Notes: generated by a model from the sequence alone, not told the origin. 42,661 nt of DNA from Exiguobacterium aurantiacum (GCF_001766415.1 NZ_MKXO01000013.1:1-42661); one strand, 5' to 3'; counted from the stretch's first letter, positions 32,362-41,393 are shown. A program made the numbers and translations.

Positions 32362-32694
32362 TCACCAGCCGAAGAAGTTACGGACGGTCTCGACGGTTTC
32401 GCGCGGGATTCTAAAGCTGACGAAGAACAGCGTGAGTATCAATGCGTAGATGGGAAGTAAAAAACGTTTCCTGACAATCGGCAAGTAGCGGACAAGGCGT
32501 TTCAATCCACGTTCTACGATGTAAATGATGGCGAATCCAACGATGAGCCAAACGAGAATCTGACTTCGTGTCTTATCTGTATCGATGAACAAGTACCCGT
32601 AGCGGAGAATAGAGAGCATTCCGACGGCGCCGACGAGCTGTTCGAGTGGGTGTTTCATATCCGGATTTAATTGTTCACGCGTCCATTTTGTCAT
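32362..32694 (-). CDS. Small membrane protein of unknown function
   Basis: A 110-residue protein with about three hydrophobic segments: about 20-35, ILVWLIVGFAIIYIV (about 46-60) and LLPIYALILTLFFVSF (about 78-93), with basic loops between. I do not recognise the family. The ATG at 32694 (MTKWTREQLNPDMK) has AAAAAGGTGACG upstream. The longer open frame runs into the divergent ytpP and is not used. It ends near the shared terminator. Confidence 0.6.
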   Translation of the reverse strand: MTKWTREQLNPDMKHPLEQLVGAVGMLSILRYGYLFIDTDKTRSQILVWLIVGFAIIYIVERGLKRLVRYLPIVRKRFLLPIYALILTLFFVSFRIPRETVETVRNFFGW

Positions 32695-32808
32695 ATCGTC
32701 ACCTTTTTCAAATAGTCTTCGCCCTTGATTATAGCAAAACACGAGAGCGGATTGTGAGAACGGACTTATGCTATCATTAACGAGGAAAATAGAACAGGAG
32801 TGATGAAG

Positions 32809-33120
32809 ATGAAACGACTGACAACGATGACTGAATATACGGAAGCGAAGCAAGGAAAGACTGTGTTTATGTTCTCGGCGACATGGTGTGGCGATTGCCG
32901 CTTCCTCGATCCGTTCATGCCCGAACTTGAATCAAAGTTCAATGAGTGGACGTTCTACTACGTCGACCGTGACGAATGGATGGAGCTCGCACAAGAACTT
33001 GATATTTTCGGAATTCCGAGTTTTGTCGCTTTTAACGGTGGGCAAGAAGTGGACCGCTATGTCGGACGCGAACGTAAAACGCCGGAGCAAGTCGAAGCAT
33101 TTCTTAGCGAGTTAGGGTGA
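32809..33120 (+). CDS. ytpP: Thioredoxin-like protein YtpP
   Basis: A 103-residue thioredoxin-fold protein with the active site WCGDC (cysteines C27 and C30) and the cis-proline block IFGIPSFVAF (about 68-77). It would act as a thiol-disulfide oxidoreductase in the cytosol. The ATG at 32809 (MKRLTTMTEY) is 8 bases after AGGAG; a GTG and another ATG just upstream are too close to it. It begins the conserved run ytpP-ytpQ-ytpR. Confidence 0.87.
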   Translation: MKRLTTMTEYTEAKQGKTVFMFSATWCGDCRFLDPFMPELESKFNEWTFYYVDRDEWMELAQELDIFGIPSFVAFNGGQEVDRYVGRERKTPEQVEAFLSELG

Positions 33121-33125
33121 TCTAG

Positions 33126-33920
33126 ATGGAACGGAATGAACTGCGTCGAGCGATCGAACGTCAATTCACTGACGGGTATCGGACGTCTTATGACAGAGAA
33201 AATGAAGTGTTGCGAATCGAACGGGCAGCTGACCGGTTCGGCGTCAACATTCGACTGGCCCCACTTGTTGCCAAAGCAAAAGTTCGCGGCAATGTTGCGG
33301 TTGAAGAAGTCGTCGAATATATAAAAACGGCCCTTACAGCCGACCAAGAGATTGAATTAGTCGGCAATGAAGCCCAAATTTTCCCGGTCATTCGGGCCGG
33401 TTCGTTCTCGACAGAAACAAAAACCGGACAAGCGCTCGTCATGACACCGCATACGGCGGAGACGGCCATCTACTATGCCCTCGACCTTGGCAACGGGTAT
33501 CGTTTGATTGAAGAGCGGCATTTGAATGCGACGATGACGAAAGAGCGAGTCGATCAAGTGGCGCGGGATAACGTGAAAAAGTTACCGACCGACTTAAAAG
33601 AAGACGATGTCGCCGGCAACAAATTCTATTTCCTATCTGCCCGTGACGGCTACGAGGCGTCTCGTATCCTCAATGACGAATTTTTACGGGTCATGGATCG
33701 ACGAATCGAAGGAGACATGTTAGTCGGGGTCCCGCATCAAGATGTGATGATCATCGCCGATATCCGAAACGATCAAGGATACGACGTAATGCAACAGCTC
33801 ATGTTCGACTTTTTTACGAACGGACGCATCCCGGTGACAGCTCTTGCGTTTCATTATGAGGACGGCGTTCTCGAACCAATTTTTATTGTTGGAAAAAAGA
33901 ACCCACCAACGGACGCATAA
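33126..33920 (+). CDS. ytpQ: DUF1444 protein YtpQ
   Basis: A 264-residue soluble protein of the DUF1444/YtpQ family, with no known reaction. Typical blocks visible are the N-terminal RRAIERQFTDGYRTSYDREN, and the C-terminal DRRIEGDMLVGVPHQDVMII followed by ADIRNDQGYDVMQQLMFDFF. No signal peptide or membrane segment. It lies 5 bases after ytpP and 48 bases before ytpR, the same order as in Bacillus. Confidence 0.85.
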   Translation: MERNELRRAIERQFTDGYRTSYDRENEVLRIERAADRFGVNIRLAPLVAKAKVRGNVAVEEVVEYIKTALTADQEIELVGNEAQIFPVIRAGSFSTETKTGQALVMTPHTAETAIYYALDLGNGYRLIEERHLNATMTKERVDQVARDNVKKLPTDLKEDDVAGNKFYFLSARDGYEASRILNDEFLRVMDRRIEGDMLVGVPHQDVMIIADIRNDQGYDVMQQLMFDFFTNGRIPVTALAFHYEDGVLEPIFIVGKKNPPTDA

Positions 33921-33968
33921 TCTGCTAAACTATTTGTGTCTAGTTTGAAAGAAGGGGCGTATTTACGT

Positions 33969-34589
33969 ATGCAAATTAATGCTTTTTATAACCGTGAAGG
34001 AATTGGCGATGTTCTCATGGTGTTGTTAAAAGAAGGTGATCGCCATCATCAAGTCGTCGAACGAAAAGACGATGTCGCCATCGTTAAAGCGGCGGACGGA
34101 TCAGTGAACGGCTACAACGTGTTCAATGCGAGTAATTATTTCAATGTCAGTGACTGGCATGGGTCGGTCGACTTGACGGCAGAATTGATTGAGACGCTCG
34201 GTGTCATTTTACGCAAGCAAAATATCGAAGCGGATTTATCGGGCGTCGACTTCACACCGACGTTCGTTGTCGGTTATGTCGAATCGGCTGAGAAACATCC
34301 CGATGCGGATAAATTATCGATCTGCCAAGTCGAGATCGATCAAGGTACGGTTCAAATCGTTTGTGGAGCACCGAACGTTGCGGCCGGGCAGAAGGTCGTC
34401 GTCGCGAAACCAGGAGCGGTCATGCCGTCTGGTCTCATTATCCGGCCGTCTAAACTCCGTGGCGAGAGCTCGCACGGGATGATTTGTTCAGCACGCGAGT
34501 TGAACCTCCCTGATGCGCCGCAAGAAAAAGGGATTTTAGTGTTAGATGACGAATATGAAGTAGGGAAAGCATTTGAAATCGGTCGCTAA
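33969..34589 (+). CDS. ytpR: tRNA-binding-domain protein YtpR
   Basis: A 206-residue protein. Residues 1-85 form a YtpR-type N-terminal domain (MQINAFYNREGIGDVLMVLL). Residues about 90-200 form a tRNA-binding domain like the N-terminus of PheT: VGYVESAEKHPDADKLSICQ, then QIVCGAPNVAAGQKVVVAKP and GESSHGMICSARELNL. The role of stand-alone YtpR is not established; tRNA binding is inferred. I start at the ATG at 33969; GAAGGGG lies upstream at a slightly long distance. Its final codons are part of a terminator stem. Confidence 0.88.
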   Translation: MQINAFYNREGIGDVLMVLLKEGDRHHQVVERKDDVAIVKAADGSVNGYNVFNASNYFNVSDWHGSVDLTAELIETLGVILRKQNIEADLSGVDFTPTFVVGYVESAEKHPDADKLSICQVEIDQGTVQIVCGAPNVAAGQKVVVAKPGAVMPSGLIIRPSKLRGESSHGMICSARELNLPDAPQEKGILVLDDEYEVGKAFEIGR

Positions 34590-34606
34590 ACTCGACCGAT
34601 TTTTTG
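34576..34606 (+). terminator. Terminator overlapping the ytpR stop codon
   Basis: AAATCGGTCG (34576-34585) pairs with CGACCGATTT (34593-34602), and the TAA stop (34587-34589) is in the loop. A T-run follows. Confidence 0.82.
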
Positions 34607-34643
34607 CTAAATTAGGATTGAGTGAAAAAGCGAGGAATCGACT

Positions 34644-35528
34644 ATGGATGCATATGAACGTTCATTAAAACAGCAAGCAGAGCGAATTCGGCGCGAACTA
34701 TCCCAAGAAGGGAAGAAGAGTGCGCCTGCACCAAAACCTGAACCAACGGGCGAGTTCATTCCGTCTGACGTCCCATCTCCGATTTATGGATATGCGCGAC
34801 CGAAACCAAAGATCAACTTACCGACCGAGCATTCGCCTGAGACGAGGGACGATCTGTCCATCAATCAAAGCGAGCCTGATATTGATCCAGAACCATCGAC
34901 TGTAGTGCCTGTTACCGAGGAAATAGTCGTCGACGAACCTGTGCAAGTTACAGAACCTTTCGTTCCAGACGAGGTTGTCGTGGAAGTGAACGAGTCGGTG
35001 GAGTCTCCATTCGTGGTAGAGGAAACGGTCTCGGCAGAACATCAGACTGTGGCCGAGCCTTCTGAGCCAGAAGAGGCGACTATTTCCCAGGAAACGTCTG
35101 ACGTGAGCGCTGATGAGTCTTCTGTGTCGGAGGCCGACAACGCATCCGACTCGTCGAGTGATCTGAAACCGTTACTCGGAGACGTATCTATTTTAGAAGA
35201 CGGTTTTGCCTCGGTGTTCATGGGTTCGACCCATTTGAAAACGTCAAAGATCGTCGTCCGTGAAGAAAAAGAAGAGGCAGCTTCAACGGACGTTTCAATC
35301 GGAGTGACATCGGTCGAAGAAGTAGCTCCTGTCGTCGAGGATGTTGCAAAAACATTACAGACCGATACCGACGAGCCCTTTCACGCTCTTGACGAAGCTG
35401 AGTTGACACCTGCTGTCAACGTGTCTTACAAAGCGGATAGCCCTCCATTGAACGTCATGATGACTCCGCAAGACCGGATGGCGATGTACCGCAGCCGACG
35501 CCTTGCTCAAAAAAACAATAATCTGTAA
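34644..35528 (+). CDS. SftA-like N-terminal region without FtsK motor domain
   Basis: A 294-residue, very acidic and probably disordered protein at the place where Bacillus has sftA (ytpST), the soluble FtsK-type DNA translocase, between ytpR and murC. Residues 36-55 (EFIPSDVPSPIYGYARPK) resemble the SftA N-terminal motif, and residues 268-280 (PPLNVMMTPQDRM) resemble the segment that in SftA precedes the motor domain. The protein then stops at LAQKNNNL. There is no Walker A or B motif and no membrane segment. Residues 60-190 are rich in Glu, Val, Ser and Pro. Either the motor was lost or it is encoded elsewhere. Start ATG 34644 follows a weak site (GCGAGGAATCG). Confidence 0.55.
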   Translation: MDAYERSLKQQAERIRRELSQEGKKSAPAPKPEPTGEFIPSDVPSPIYGYARPKPKINLPTEHSPETRDDLSINQSEPDIDPEPSTVVPVTEEIVVDEPVQVTEPFVPDEVVVEVNESVESPFVVEETVSAEHQTVAEPSEPEEATISQETSDVSADESSVSEADNASDSSSDLKPLLGDVSILEDGFASVFMGSTHLKTSKIVVREEKEEAASTDVSIGVTSVEEVAPVVEDVAKTLQTDTDEPFHALDEAELTPAVNVSYKADSPPLNVMMTPQDRMAMYRSRRLAQKNNNL

Positions 35529-35614
35529 TAGCACGACTCCATGAGTTTTGCTATAATGACAAAGGTTTGTCGCTTTTTCTGCAAACCGCAATGAATTAGG
35601 GGGGCTATTTACAG

Positions 35615-36922
35615 ATGAACCGTTATCACTTCGTCGGAATTAAAGGAACGGGCATGAGTCCTTTAGCTCAAATTTTAAATGATATGAACAATGAAGTCCG
35701 AGGTTCGGACGTTGACAAAACATTTTTTACAGAAGAAGCATTGAAACGGAAAGGTATCGAAATTCTTCCGTTTGATCCTGAAAATATTACTGAAGGTCAA
35801 ATCGTCGTTCAAGGAAATGCGTTCACTGACGATCATCCTGAAATCTTGCGCGCGCGCGAGCTCGGTTTGACGATTTATAAATATTACGAGTTCCTTGGTG
35901 AACTAGCGGATCATTATACAAGTGTCGCCATCACAGGATCGCATGGAAAGACGTCTACTACGGGTCTGCTCGCTCATGTCATGCGTGGGATTGAGCCGAC
36001 ATCATTCTTGATCGGAGACGGTACGGGCGAAGGCGTGGAAGACTCGAAAAACTTCGTGTTTGAAGCGTGTGAGTATAAGCGTCACTTCCTTTACTATCGC
36101 CCAGACTATGCGATTATGACGAATGTCGATTTTGATCATTCAGATTATTTCTCTGGCTTAGACGATGTCATTGATGCGTTCCAAGAAATGGCGAAACAAG
36201 TGGAAAAAGGTATTATCGCTTGTGGTGACGATGAGAATCTTCAACAGATTCAAGCGAACGTGCCGATCGTCTATTACGGGTTTGGTGCCCATAACGATTT
36301 CCGTGCCGAAAACGTGAACTCGACGGATAACGGGACGACGTTTGACGTCTATTTGCGTGACGATTTCTATGGGACGTTCCGCATTCCGGGATATGGTAAC
36401 CACAGCGTCTTGAACGCCCTTGCCGTCATCGCGACGTGCGACTACGAGAACTTATCGAAAGATCTTGTGAAAGAGCGCCTCGAGACGTTCAACGGCGTTA
36501 AACGCCGTTTCAGTGAATCGACGCTCGATGGGCAAGTCCTGATCGATGATTACGCGCATCACCCGCGCGAAATCAGTGCCACCGTCGAAGCGGCACGTAA
36601 AAAGTACGCCGGACGGGAAGTCGTCGCGATTTTCCAACCGCATACGTACACGCGTCTCAAGTCGTTTATGGATGACTTCGCGTCATCACTCGCCGAAGCG
36701 GACGCCGTTTATTTGTGCGATATCTTTGGCTCAGCCCGAGAACAAGAAGGAACGGTCACGATCGAAGACCTTCAATCGCGGATCGACGGTGCGAACGTAT
36801 TGAAACGTCCTGATGTCGGCGTTCTCCGTCAACATCGTGATGCGGTCTTGTTGTTCATGGGAGCAGGAGATATTCAGACGTATCAACGCGAGTATGAGAA
36901 CTTCGTCAAACTCGAAGCGTAA
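35615..36922 (+). CDS. murC: UDP-N-acetylmuramate--L-alanine ligase
   Basis: MurC adds L-alanine to UDP-N-acetylmuramic acid with ATP, the first peptide step of peptidoglycan synthesis. The 435-residue protein has the N-terminal UDP-binding [16 protein letters not shown] (3-18), the ATP loop [11 protein letters not shown] (about 110-120) and the YAHHP motif (about 311-315). AGGGGGG precedes the ATG. A TATAAT at 35552-35557 may be a promoter. The gene ends at a terminator. Confidence 0.96.
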   Translation: MNRYHFVGIKGTGMSPLAQILNDMNNEVRGSDVDKTFFTEEALKRKGIEILPFDPENITEGQIVVQGNAFTDDHPEILRARELGLTIYKYYEFLGELADHYTSVAITGSHGKTSTTGLLAHVMRGIEPTSFLIGDGTGEGVEDSKNFVFEACEYKRHFLYYRPDYAIMTNVDFDHSDYFSGLDDVIDAFQEMAKQVEKGIIACGDDENLQQIQANVPIVYYGFGAHNDFRAENVNSTDNGTTFDVYLRDDFYGTFRIPGYGNHSVLNALAVIATCDYENLSKDLVKERLETFNGVKRRFSESTLDGQVLIDDYAHHPREISATVEAARKKYAGREVVAIFQPHTYTRLKSFMDDFASSLAEADAVYLCDIFGSAREQEGTVTIEDLQSRIDGANVLKRPDVGVLRQHRDAVLLFMGAGDIQTYQREYENFVKLEA

Positions 36923-36928
36923 GTTGTG

Positions 36929-36957
36929 AGCGGATGGCCCGGGCCATTCGCTTTTTT
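36929..36957 (+). terminator. murC terminator
   Basis: AGCGGATGGCCC and GGGCCATTCGCT form a tight hairpin with one mismatch, followed by TTTTT. Confidence 0.8.
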
Positions 36958-36959
36958 GT

Positions 36960-36985
36960 GTTTAAACTCGAATAAAGAAGGAAAT
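36960..36985 (+). promoter_or_regulatory. Candidate sigma-B promoter of dps
   Basis: GTTTAA, a 14-base spacer, GGAAAT: 11 of 12 positions of the sigma-B consensus. The -10 box ends 38 bases before the dps ATG, the same distance as in the YtxH-like gene at 4146. Confidence 0.55.
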
Positions 36986-37023
36986 AGTATTATCGACTGA
37001 ACACAAAAAAGGAGATGTTAAGG

Positions 37024-37476
37024 ATGGCAAGCCAAGGCTCATTGAATACGTTGAACAAAGAGGTGGCCAACTACGGCCTACTATTCGTCAAACTTCATAA
37101 CTACCACTGGTATATTAGCGGACCTCACTTCTTCACATACCATGAAAAATTAGAGGAGCTTTACAACTTGGTCGCTGAGCTGTATGACGATGTCGCCGAG
37201 CGTTTACTCATGAATGACGGGGAACCGTATGCGACGATGAAAGAGTATTTAGAGCACTCGACACTACAAGAAGGTGATCGTCACGCCGATACAGAACAGA
37301 TGATCAAAGACGTGATCACTGATTTCAAACAAATCCGTCAAGAAATGCAAGATGCGATGGAAAACTTTGAGGACGGGGACGAAGCGATCGAAGATACGTT
37401 CGTTTCCCATATCGAACGCCTCGAAAAAGAAATTTGGATGATGTCTGCCGCTCTCGGCAGAAAGACGAAACTATAA
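37024..37476 (+). CDS. dps: Dps-family ferritin-like DNA-protection protein
   Basis: A 150-residue Dps protein, expected to form a 12-mer shell that oxidises and stores iron using peroxide. The intersubunit ferroxidase ligands fit H28 (NYHWY), H40 (FTYHEK), D55 and E59 (LYDDVAER). The ATG at 37024 is 9 bases after AAAAGGAG; the ATG at 37015 touches that site. The upstream region carries a sigma-B-like promoter, which fits stress induction. A strong terminator follows. Confidence 0.92.
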   Translation: MASQGSLNTLNKEVANYGLLFVKLHNYHWYISGPHFFTYHEKLEELYNLVAELYDDVAERLLMNDGEPYATMKEYLEHSTLQEGDRHADTEQMIKDVITDFKQIRQEMQDAMENFEDGDEAIEDTFVSHIERLEKEIWMMSAALGRKTKL

Positions 37477-37478
37477 TG

Positions 37479-37514
37479 AAAAGGTGCGCCAAATTTGGAG
37501 GCGCACCTTTTTTC
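37479..37514. terminator. Bidirectional terminator between dps and the M29 peptidase
   Basis: AAAAGGTGCGCC pairs with GGCGCACCTTTT over a 9-base loop, with further Ts. Confidence 0.88.
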
Positions 37515-37516
37515 GT

Positions 37517-38629
37517 TCATTTTAAGTTTTCTGGATTCAACGGTTGTAACGTGTCGACGACGAAACGGCCGTCTTTCCGGATCAAGACGTCGTCAAACCA
37601 AATCTCGCCGCCGCCATAGTCAGGGCGTTGGATATTGACGAGGTCCCAATGGATGGAAGAGTTGTTGCCGTTATAGGCATCGTCATACGCTTGTCCCGGG
37701 GTGAAGTGGAAACTGCCATCGATTTTCTCATCGAATAAAATATCTTTCATCGGGTGTTGGATGTAAGGGTTCACGCCGATCGCGAATTCACCGACGTAAC
37801 GAGCTCCTTCGTCCGTATCGAACACTTCATTGATGCGTGCGGTATCGTTCGCCGTCGCTTCGACGATCTTTCCGTCTTTAAATGTCAGCGTCACGTTCTC
37901 GAACGTAAAACCGTGGTACGGCGATGGCGTGTTGTACGTGATGACGCCATTGATCGAATCTTTGACCGGCGCGGTGAACACTTCTCCGTCCGGGATGTTC
38001 ATTTGACCCGAGCACTTGATGGCTGGGATGTCTTTGATCGAGAACGTGAGCTCCGTGCCTGGTCCTTTGATCGTGACACGGTCGGTTTGGTCCATGAGCG
38101 TGACGAGTGCGTCCATAGCCCGGTCCATCTTGCCGTAATCGAGTGTGCAGACGTTGAAATAGAAGTCTTCGAACGCCTCCGTCGATTTTCCGGCAAGTTG
38201 GGCCATCGACGGTGATGGATAACGCAAGACGACCCATTTCGTCCCTTTGACGCGATCTTCCGTATGCATTTTACCGATTGTGGCGCCGACAAGCTTTTGT
38301 TGCTCGGCAGGAACGTCCGACAGCTCGTTAATGTTATCACCCGCACGGAGACCGATATAGGCGTCCATCGCTTGCATTTGCTTGCGTTCGATGTCGGCCA
38401 TCAACTCGAGTTGTTCCTTGCTTGCTTGCGTGTATAACTTCCGCAAGATACGGCTTTCTTTCAACAAGACGAACGGATGCCCCCCAGCTTCGTACGCTTT
38501 TTCGACAAGTGCCTCGACGAGCGACTCCTCGACGCCGAAATTCTCGATGAGAACGCGTTCGCCTGGCTTTAATTCGGTTGAATAATTGATCAATCCGTCT
38601 GCCAATTGTGTGATTCTTGGATCTCTCAT
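37517..38629 (-). CDS. M29-family aminopeptidase (AmpS/aminopeptidase T type)
   Basis: A 370-residue cytosolic metallo-aminopeptidase. Family landmarks are the start PRITQLADGLINYSTELKPGE, the metal-binding IPDGEVFTAP (about 246-255), YVGEFAIGVNP (about 300-310), and the C-terminal SSIHWDLVNI (about 326-335) with GGGEIWFDDVLI. The enzyme releases N-terminal residues from peptides. ATG at 38629 is preceded by TAAGGGGTG. It is convergent with dps and divergent from ytxG. Confidence 0.9.
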   Translation of the reverse strand: MRDPRITQLADGLINYSTELKPGERVLIENFGVEESLVEALVEKAYEAGGHPFVLLKESRILRKLYTQASKEQLELMADIERKQMQAMDAYIGLRAGDNINELSDVPAEQQKLVGATIGKMHTEDRVKGTKWVVLRYPSPSMAQLAGKSTEAFEDFYFNVCTLDYGKMDRAMDALVTLMDQTDRVTIKGPGTELTFSIKDIPAIKCSGQMNIPDGEVFTAPVKDSINGVITYNTPSPYHGFTFENVTLTFKDGKIVEATANDTARINEVFDTDEGARYVGEFAIGVNPYIQHPMKDILFDEKIDGSFHFTPGQAYDDAYNGNNSSIHWDLVNIQRPDYGGGEIWFDDVLIRKDGRFVVDTLQPLNPENLK

Positions 38630-38801
38630 ACAAACACCCCTTAAACTTTTTTTAATTTATTTCTATTTTAGTGTAATCGAAAACATAAAAACGGGTAAAG
38701 GAATAATCAGACCGGATGGCGAAAACGGTAGTGACAAATCTTTTCAGTCATAATGGTGCTATAATGAAACCACCACATAATCGAACAGGAGGAATGGACG
38801 A

Positions 38802-39320
38802 ATGGAAATCACCTTAGGAGGCATTGCAGGGCTCATCGCAGCACTTGCATTTGTCGTACTCGTATTTTTCTTGGCTCGCGTCTTGTCGAACGTCAATCGC
38901 ACACTCGGCAGCGTCGCGAATACGACAGAAAATTTAGAACGTCAGTTGGATGGCATTACAATGGAAGTGACGGCGCTCTTACATAAGACGAACCGTCTCG
39001 TAGATAACGTGGAAGAGAAGACAGAGTTGCTCGCACCGGTGGCACATGCCCTCGATGAGCTCGGCACATCGCTAAATGAAGTGACCGAGTCGGTACGAAC
39101 AGTTTCTTCATCGGTTCACGTGGCAGCAGACGAAAATAAAGACCAGATTGCCCAAGCCGTACGTTGGGGCTCGGTCGCAGTAGAATTATTCAAGAAAAAC
39201 AAAACAGAAACTTCTTCAGAAGAGCGCCCGTCACGCCGTCGTGGCCGCCGGGAGCGTAAGCAAGACACGCCGTCGGTCTCACCAGGATTAATCGCGACAG
39301 ACGATACAATCAAATCATAA
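38802..39320 (+). CDS. ytxG: YtxG, DUF948 membrane protein
   Basis: A 172-residue protein with one N-terminal membrane helix (about 7-28, GLIAALAFVVLVFFLARVL), then a long helical coiled-coil-like part (about 30-125) with Asn/Glu/Val/Thr heptads, and a basic tail (RPSRRRGRRERK). The DUF948 family is of unknown function; in Bacillus it belongs to the ytxGHJ stress group. GGAGGAATGG precedes the ATG. A TATAAT at 38760-38765 without a clear -35 may belong to its promoter. ytxH follows after 21 bases. Confidence 0.88.
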   Translation: MEITLGGIAGLIAALAFVVLVFFLARVLSNVNRTLGSVANTTENLERQLDGITMEVTALLHKTNRLVDNVEEKTELLAPVAHALDELGTSLNEVTESVRTVSSSVHVAADENKDQIAQAVRWGSVAVELFKKNKTETSSEERPSRRRGRRERKQDTPSVSPGLIATDDTIKS

Positions 39321-39341
39321 CAAGCCCAAGGAGGATATATT

Positions 39342-40040
39342 ATGACATACGTTAAAAAAGACCAAACGAATCAAGATCAGCAATCAAGCGGCGGATTCCT
39401 AGCCGGCGTCGTCCTCGGCGGTATCATCGGTGCAGCCGTTGCCTTGCTCACCTCGCCAAAAAGTGGACGCGAAGTACGCACTTATCTCGATGAGAAAACA
39501 TCGACTTCACGTGAACGCTTGACCGTCAAATCAAAAGAAGTACGTGAAAAAGCTGAGCCGGTCGTCGGGGAATGGATCAAAGTAGCGAGCGACAAGGCTG
39601 CTCCGGTCCTCAATCTCGTCAAAGATAAGGCACGCGAGGCTGCTGAACTGAAACAGCAAGTCGACGAAGATGAACTCTCAATCGAAGAAGCGATGGAAAA
39701 AGCGGATCAGCTCGTCGCGGAAGCGGAAGCCGAAGTGAAAGAACAGCTCGATCAAGCAGCAGAAGAGACGTCAAGCGAAGCAACAAAACAAGCTGATACG
39801 GACGCTAAGCCAGAATCGGCCCAATCAAAAGGCGAGTCAAACTCGAAAGCGAACAATTCGAATGCGAATAAATCGAACACGAATAAGTCGAATGCGAGCA
39901 AGCAAGAGCCGAAGAATAGTCGCGACGAGTCGACGAACTATGAGTCGGATTTCGAGGCACCTGTCAAAGACTTGCTCGACGATGAATCAAAACAAGAGCT
40001 GAAAGAATTGAAGAACGACTTGAAGAACGGCAATAAATAA
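39342..40040 (+). CDS. ytxH: YtxH family protein with Asn/Ser-rich tail
   Basis: A 232-residue protein. The YtxH signature is the Gly-rich membrane segment GFLAGVVLGGIIGAAVALLT followed at once by SPKSGREVR (about residues 17-45). Then comes a long charged helical region (about 45-145). Residues about 165-190 are a low-complexity run of Asn, Ser and Lys (NSNANKSNTNKSNASK). AAGGAGG precedes the ATG. Function is unknown; the family is linked to general stress. It is longer than the B. subtilis YtxH. Confidence 0.87.
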   Translation: MTYVKKDQTNQDQQSSGGFLAGVVLGGIIGAAVALLTSPKSGREVRTYLDEKTSTSRERLTVKSKEVREKAEPVVGEWIKVASDKAAPVLNLVKDKAREAAELKQQVDEDELSIEEAMEKADQLVAEAEAEVKEQLDQAAEETSSEATKQADTDAKPESAQSKGESNSKANNSNANKSNTNKSNASKQEPKNSRDESTNYESDFEAPVKDLLDDESKQELKELKNDLKNGNK

Positions 40041-40046
40041 TGCGTC

Positions 40047-40077
40047 AAGTGTCCGGACGATCCGGACACTTTTTTTG
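40047..40077 (+). terminator. ytxGH terminator
   Basis: AAGTGTCCGGA pairs perfectly with TCCGGACACTT around CGA, then seven Ts. Confidence 0.92.
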
Positions 40078-40105
40078 TGGATTTTGTGTCACAGCCCATT
40101 TGTCT

Positions 40106-40134
40106 ATGACAAAGCGAATAAAGTTCGCTATAAT
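40106..40134 (+). promoter_or_regulatory. aroA promoter
   Basis: ATGACA (40106-40111), a 17-base spacer, TATAAT (40129-40134), 41 bases before the start codon. Confidence 0.7.
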
Positions 40135-40175
40135 TAAGATTCTGGAAAGAACGGATTAGGAATGAGAGGGAAATT

Positions 40176-41267
40176 ATGAGTCCACAAGATCAATTGAATC
40201 GATTACGTCGTGAAATGGATGAGTTGAACCGTGAGATGCTCGACTTGATTAGTCGTCGTGGAACGCTCGCGGTCGAAATTGGAAAAGTGAAACGTCTTCA
40301 AGGTGTGGAGCGGTATGACCCGGTTCGAGAACGAGAAATGTTAGATTTCATCGCCGCCTCGAATCCCGGTCCTTTCGAGACGTCACGCCTTCAGCATTTG
40401 TTCAAAGAAATGTTTAAAGCGTCTGCCGAGTTGCAAGGAGAAGACCGAGATAAAACGTTGCTCGTGTCGCGCAAGCGTCAAGCCGAAGATACGATCGTCA
40501 CATTGAAAGATGTAGTCATCGGTAACGGTCGGCCGCAATTGATTGCCGGTCCATGTGCGGTCGAATCGTTCGAGCAAGTGAATGCAGTTGCTGAGAAATT
40601 AGCGTTGTCCGGTGTGAAAATCATGCGCGGCGGCGCCTATAAGCCGCGGACTTCACCGTACGACTTCCAAGGTCTCGGATTTGAAGGGCTCAAACTGTTG
40701 AAACAAGCGGCCGATCGCCACGACTTGCGTGTCATCTCAGAGATTATGACACCGGGTGCGGTCGAGTCAGCGCTGCCTTACGTCGATATCATTCAAGTCG
40801 GGGCGCGCAACATGCAAAACTTCGATTTGTTGAAAGAAGTCGGAAAGACGTCAAAACCGGTTCTACTAAAGCGGGGTCTTGCGGCGACGATCGAAGAATT
40901 CATCTATGCGGCGGAATACATCATGGCGAGCGGCAATAGCCAAGTCATTTTGTGCGAACGCGGTATCCGGACGTATGAGCGGGCGACACGTAACACGCTC
41001 GACATCACAGCCGTGCCGATTTTAAAACAAGAGACACATTTACCGGTCATGGTCGATGTCACACACTCAACGGGACGACGCGATTTGTTGCTTCCTGCAG
41101 CGAAAGCGGCGCTCGCGGTCGGGGCCGACGGCGTCATGGTCGAAGTGCACCCGAATCCGGCAATCGCCTTGTCTGATGCCCAGCAGCAGCTTGATTTCGA
41201 TCAATTTGATCAGTTCATCGATGGGCTCACAGCTCAGTTCCCTCAACTTGATTTGGTTAAAAAATAA
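40176..41267 (+). CDS. aroA: Bifunctional chorismate mutase / DAHP synthase
   Basis: A 363-residue fusion. Residues 1-90 are an AroQ-type chorismate mutase ([20 protein letters not shown]). Residues about 110-360 are a type I-beta 3-deoxy-D-arabino-heptulosonate 7-phosphate synthase with [26 protein letters not shown] and [14 protein letters not shown]. It commits phosphoenolpyruvate and erythrose 4-phosphate to aromatic amino acids; in Bacillus the mutase part gives feedback control by chorismate and prephenate. Position before ccpA is as in Bacillus, where the gene is named aroA (aroX elsewhere). Confidence 0.95.
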   Translation: MSPQDQLNRLRREMDELNREMLDLISRRGTLAVEIGKVKRLQGVERYDPVREREMLDFIAASNPGPFETSRLQHLFKEMFKASAELQGEDRDKTLLVSRKRQAEDTIVTLKDVVIGNGRPQLIAGPCAVESFEQVNAVAEKLALSGVKIMRGGAYKPRTSPYDFQGLGFEGLKLLKQAADRHDLRVISEIMTPGAVESALPYVDIIQVGARNMQNFDLLKEVGKTSKPVLLKRGLAATIEEFIYAAEYIMASGNSQVILCERGIRTYERATRNTLDITAVPILKQETHLPVMVDVTHSTGRRDLLLPAAKAALAVGADGVMVEVHPNPAIALSDAQQQLDFDQFDQFIDGLTAQFPQLDLVKK

Positions 41268-41269
41268 GC

Positions 41270-41283
41270 TTTCCAATTGGAAA
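41270..41283. promoter_or_regulatory. 14-bp perfect palindrome between aroA and ccpA
   Basis: TTTCCAATTGGAAA starts 3 bases after the aroA stop codon. It has no loop, so a protein-binding site is more likely than a hairpin. No known operator is recognised. Confidence 0.4.
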
Positions 41284-41298
41284 CGTTTTATATAGCGT

Positions 41299-41341
41299 GA
41301 AGACAGGGTAAAATGATGACAGATACCTGTCTTCCTTTTTT
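41299..41341 (+). terminator. aroA terminator
   Basis: GAAGACAGG (41299-41307) pairs with CCTGTCTTC (41326-41334) over an 18-base loop, then six Ts. Confidence 0.7.
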
Positions 41342-41393
41342 GATACGTTTTTTGAAAATCGTTTGAAAATCATTGCTTGTAGGAGGAGTTTTA

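Noticed and set aside
38671-38698. GTGTAA and GGGTAA as a sigma-B promoter for ytxG
   Set aside because: The spacer of 16 is long, both boxes deviate, and it is over 100 bases from the start codon.
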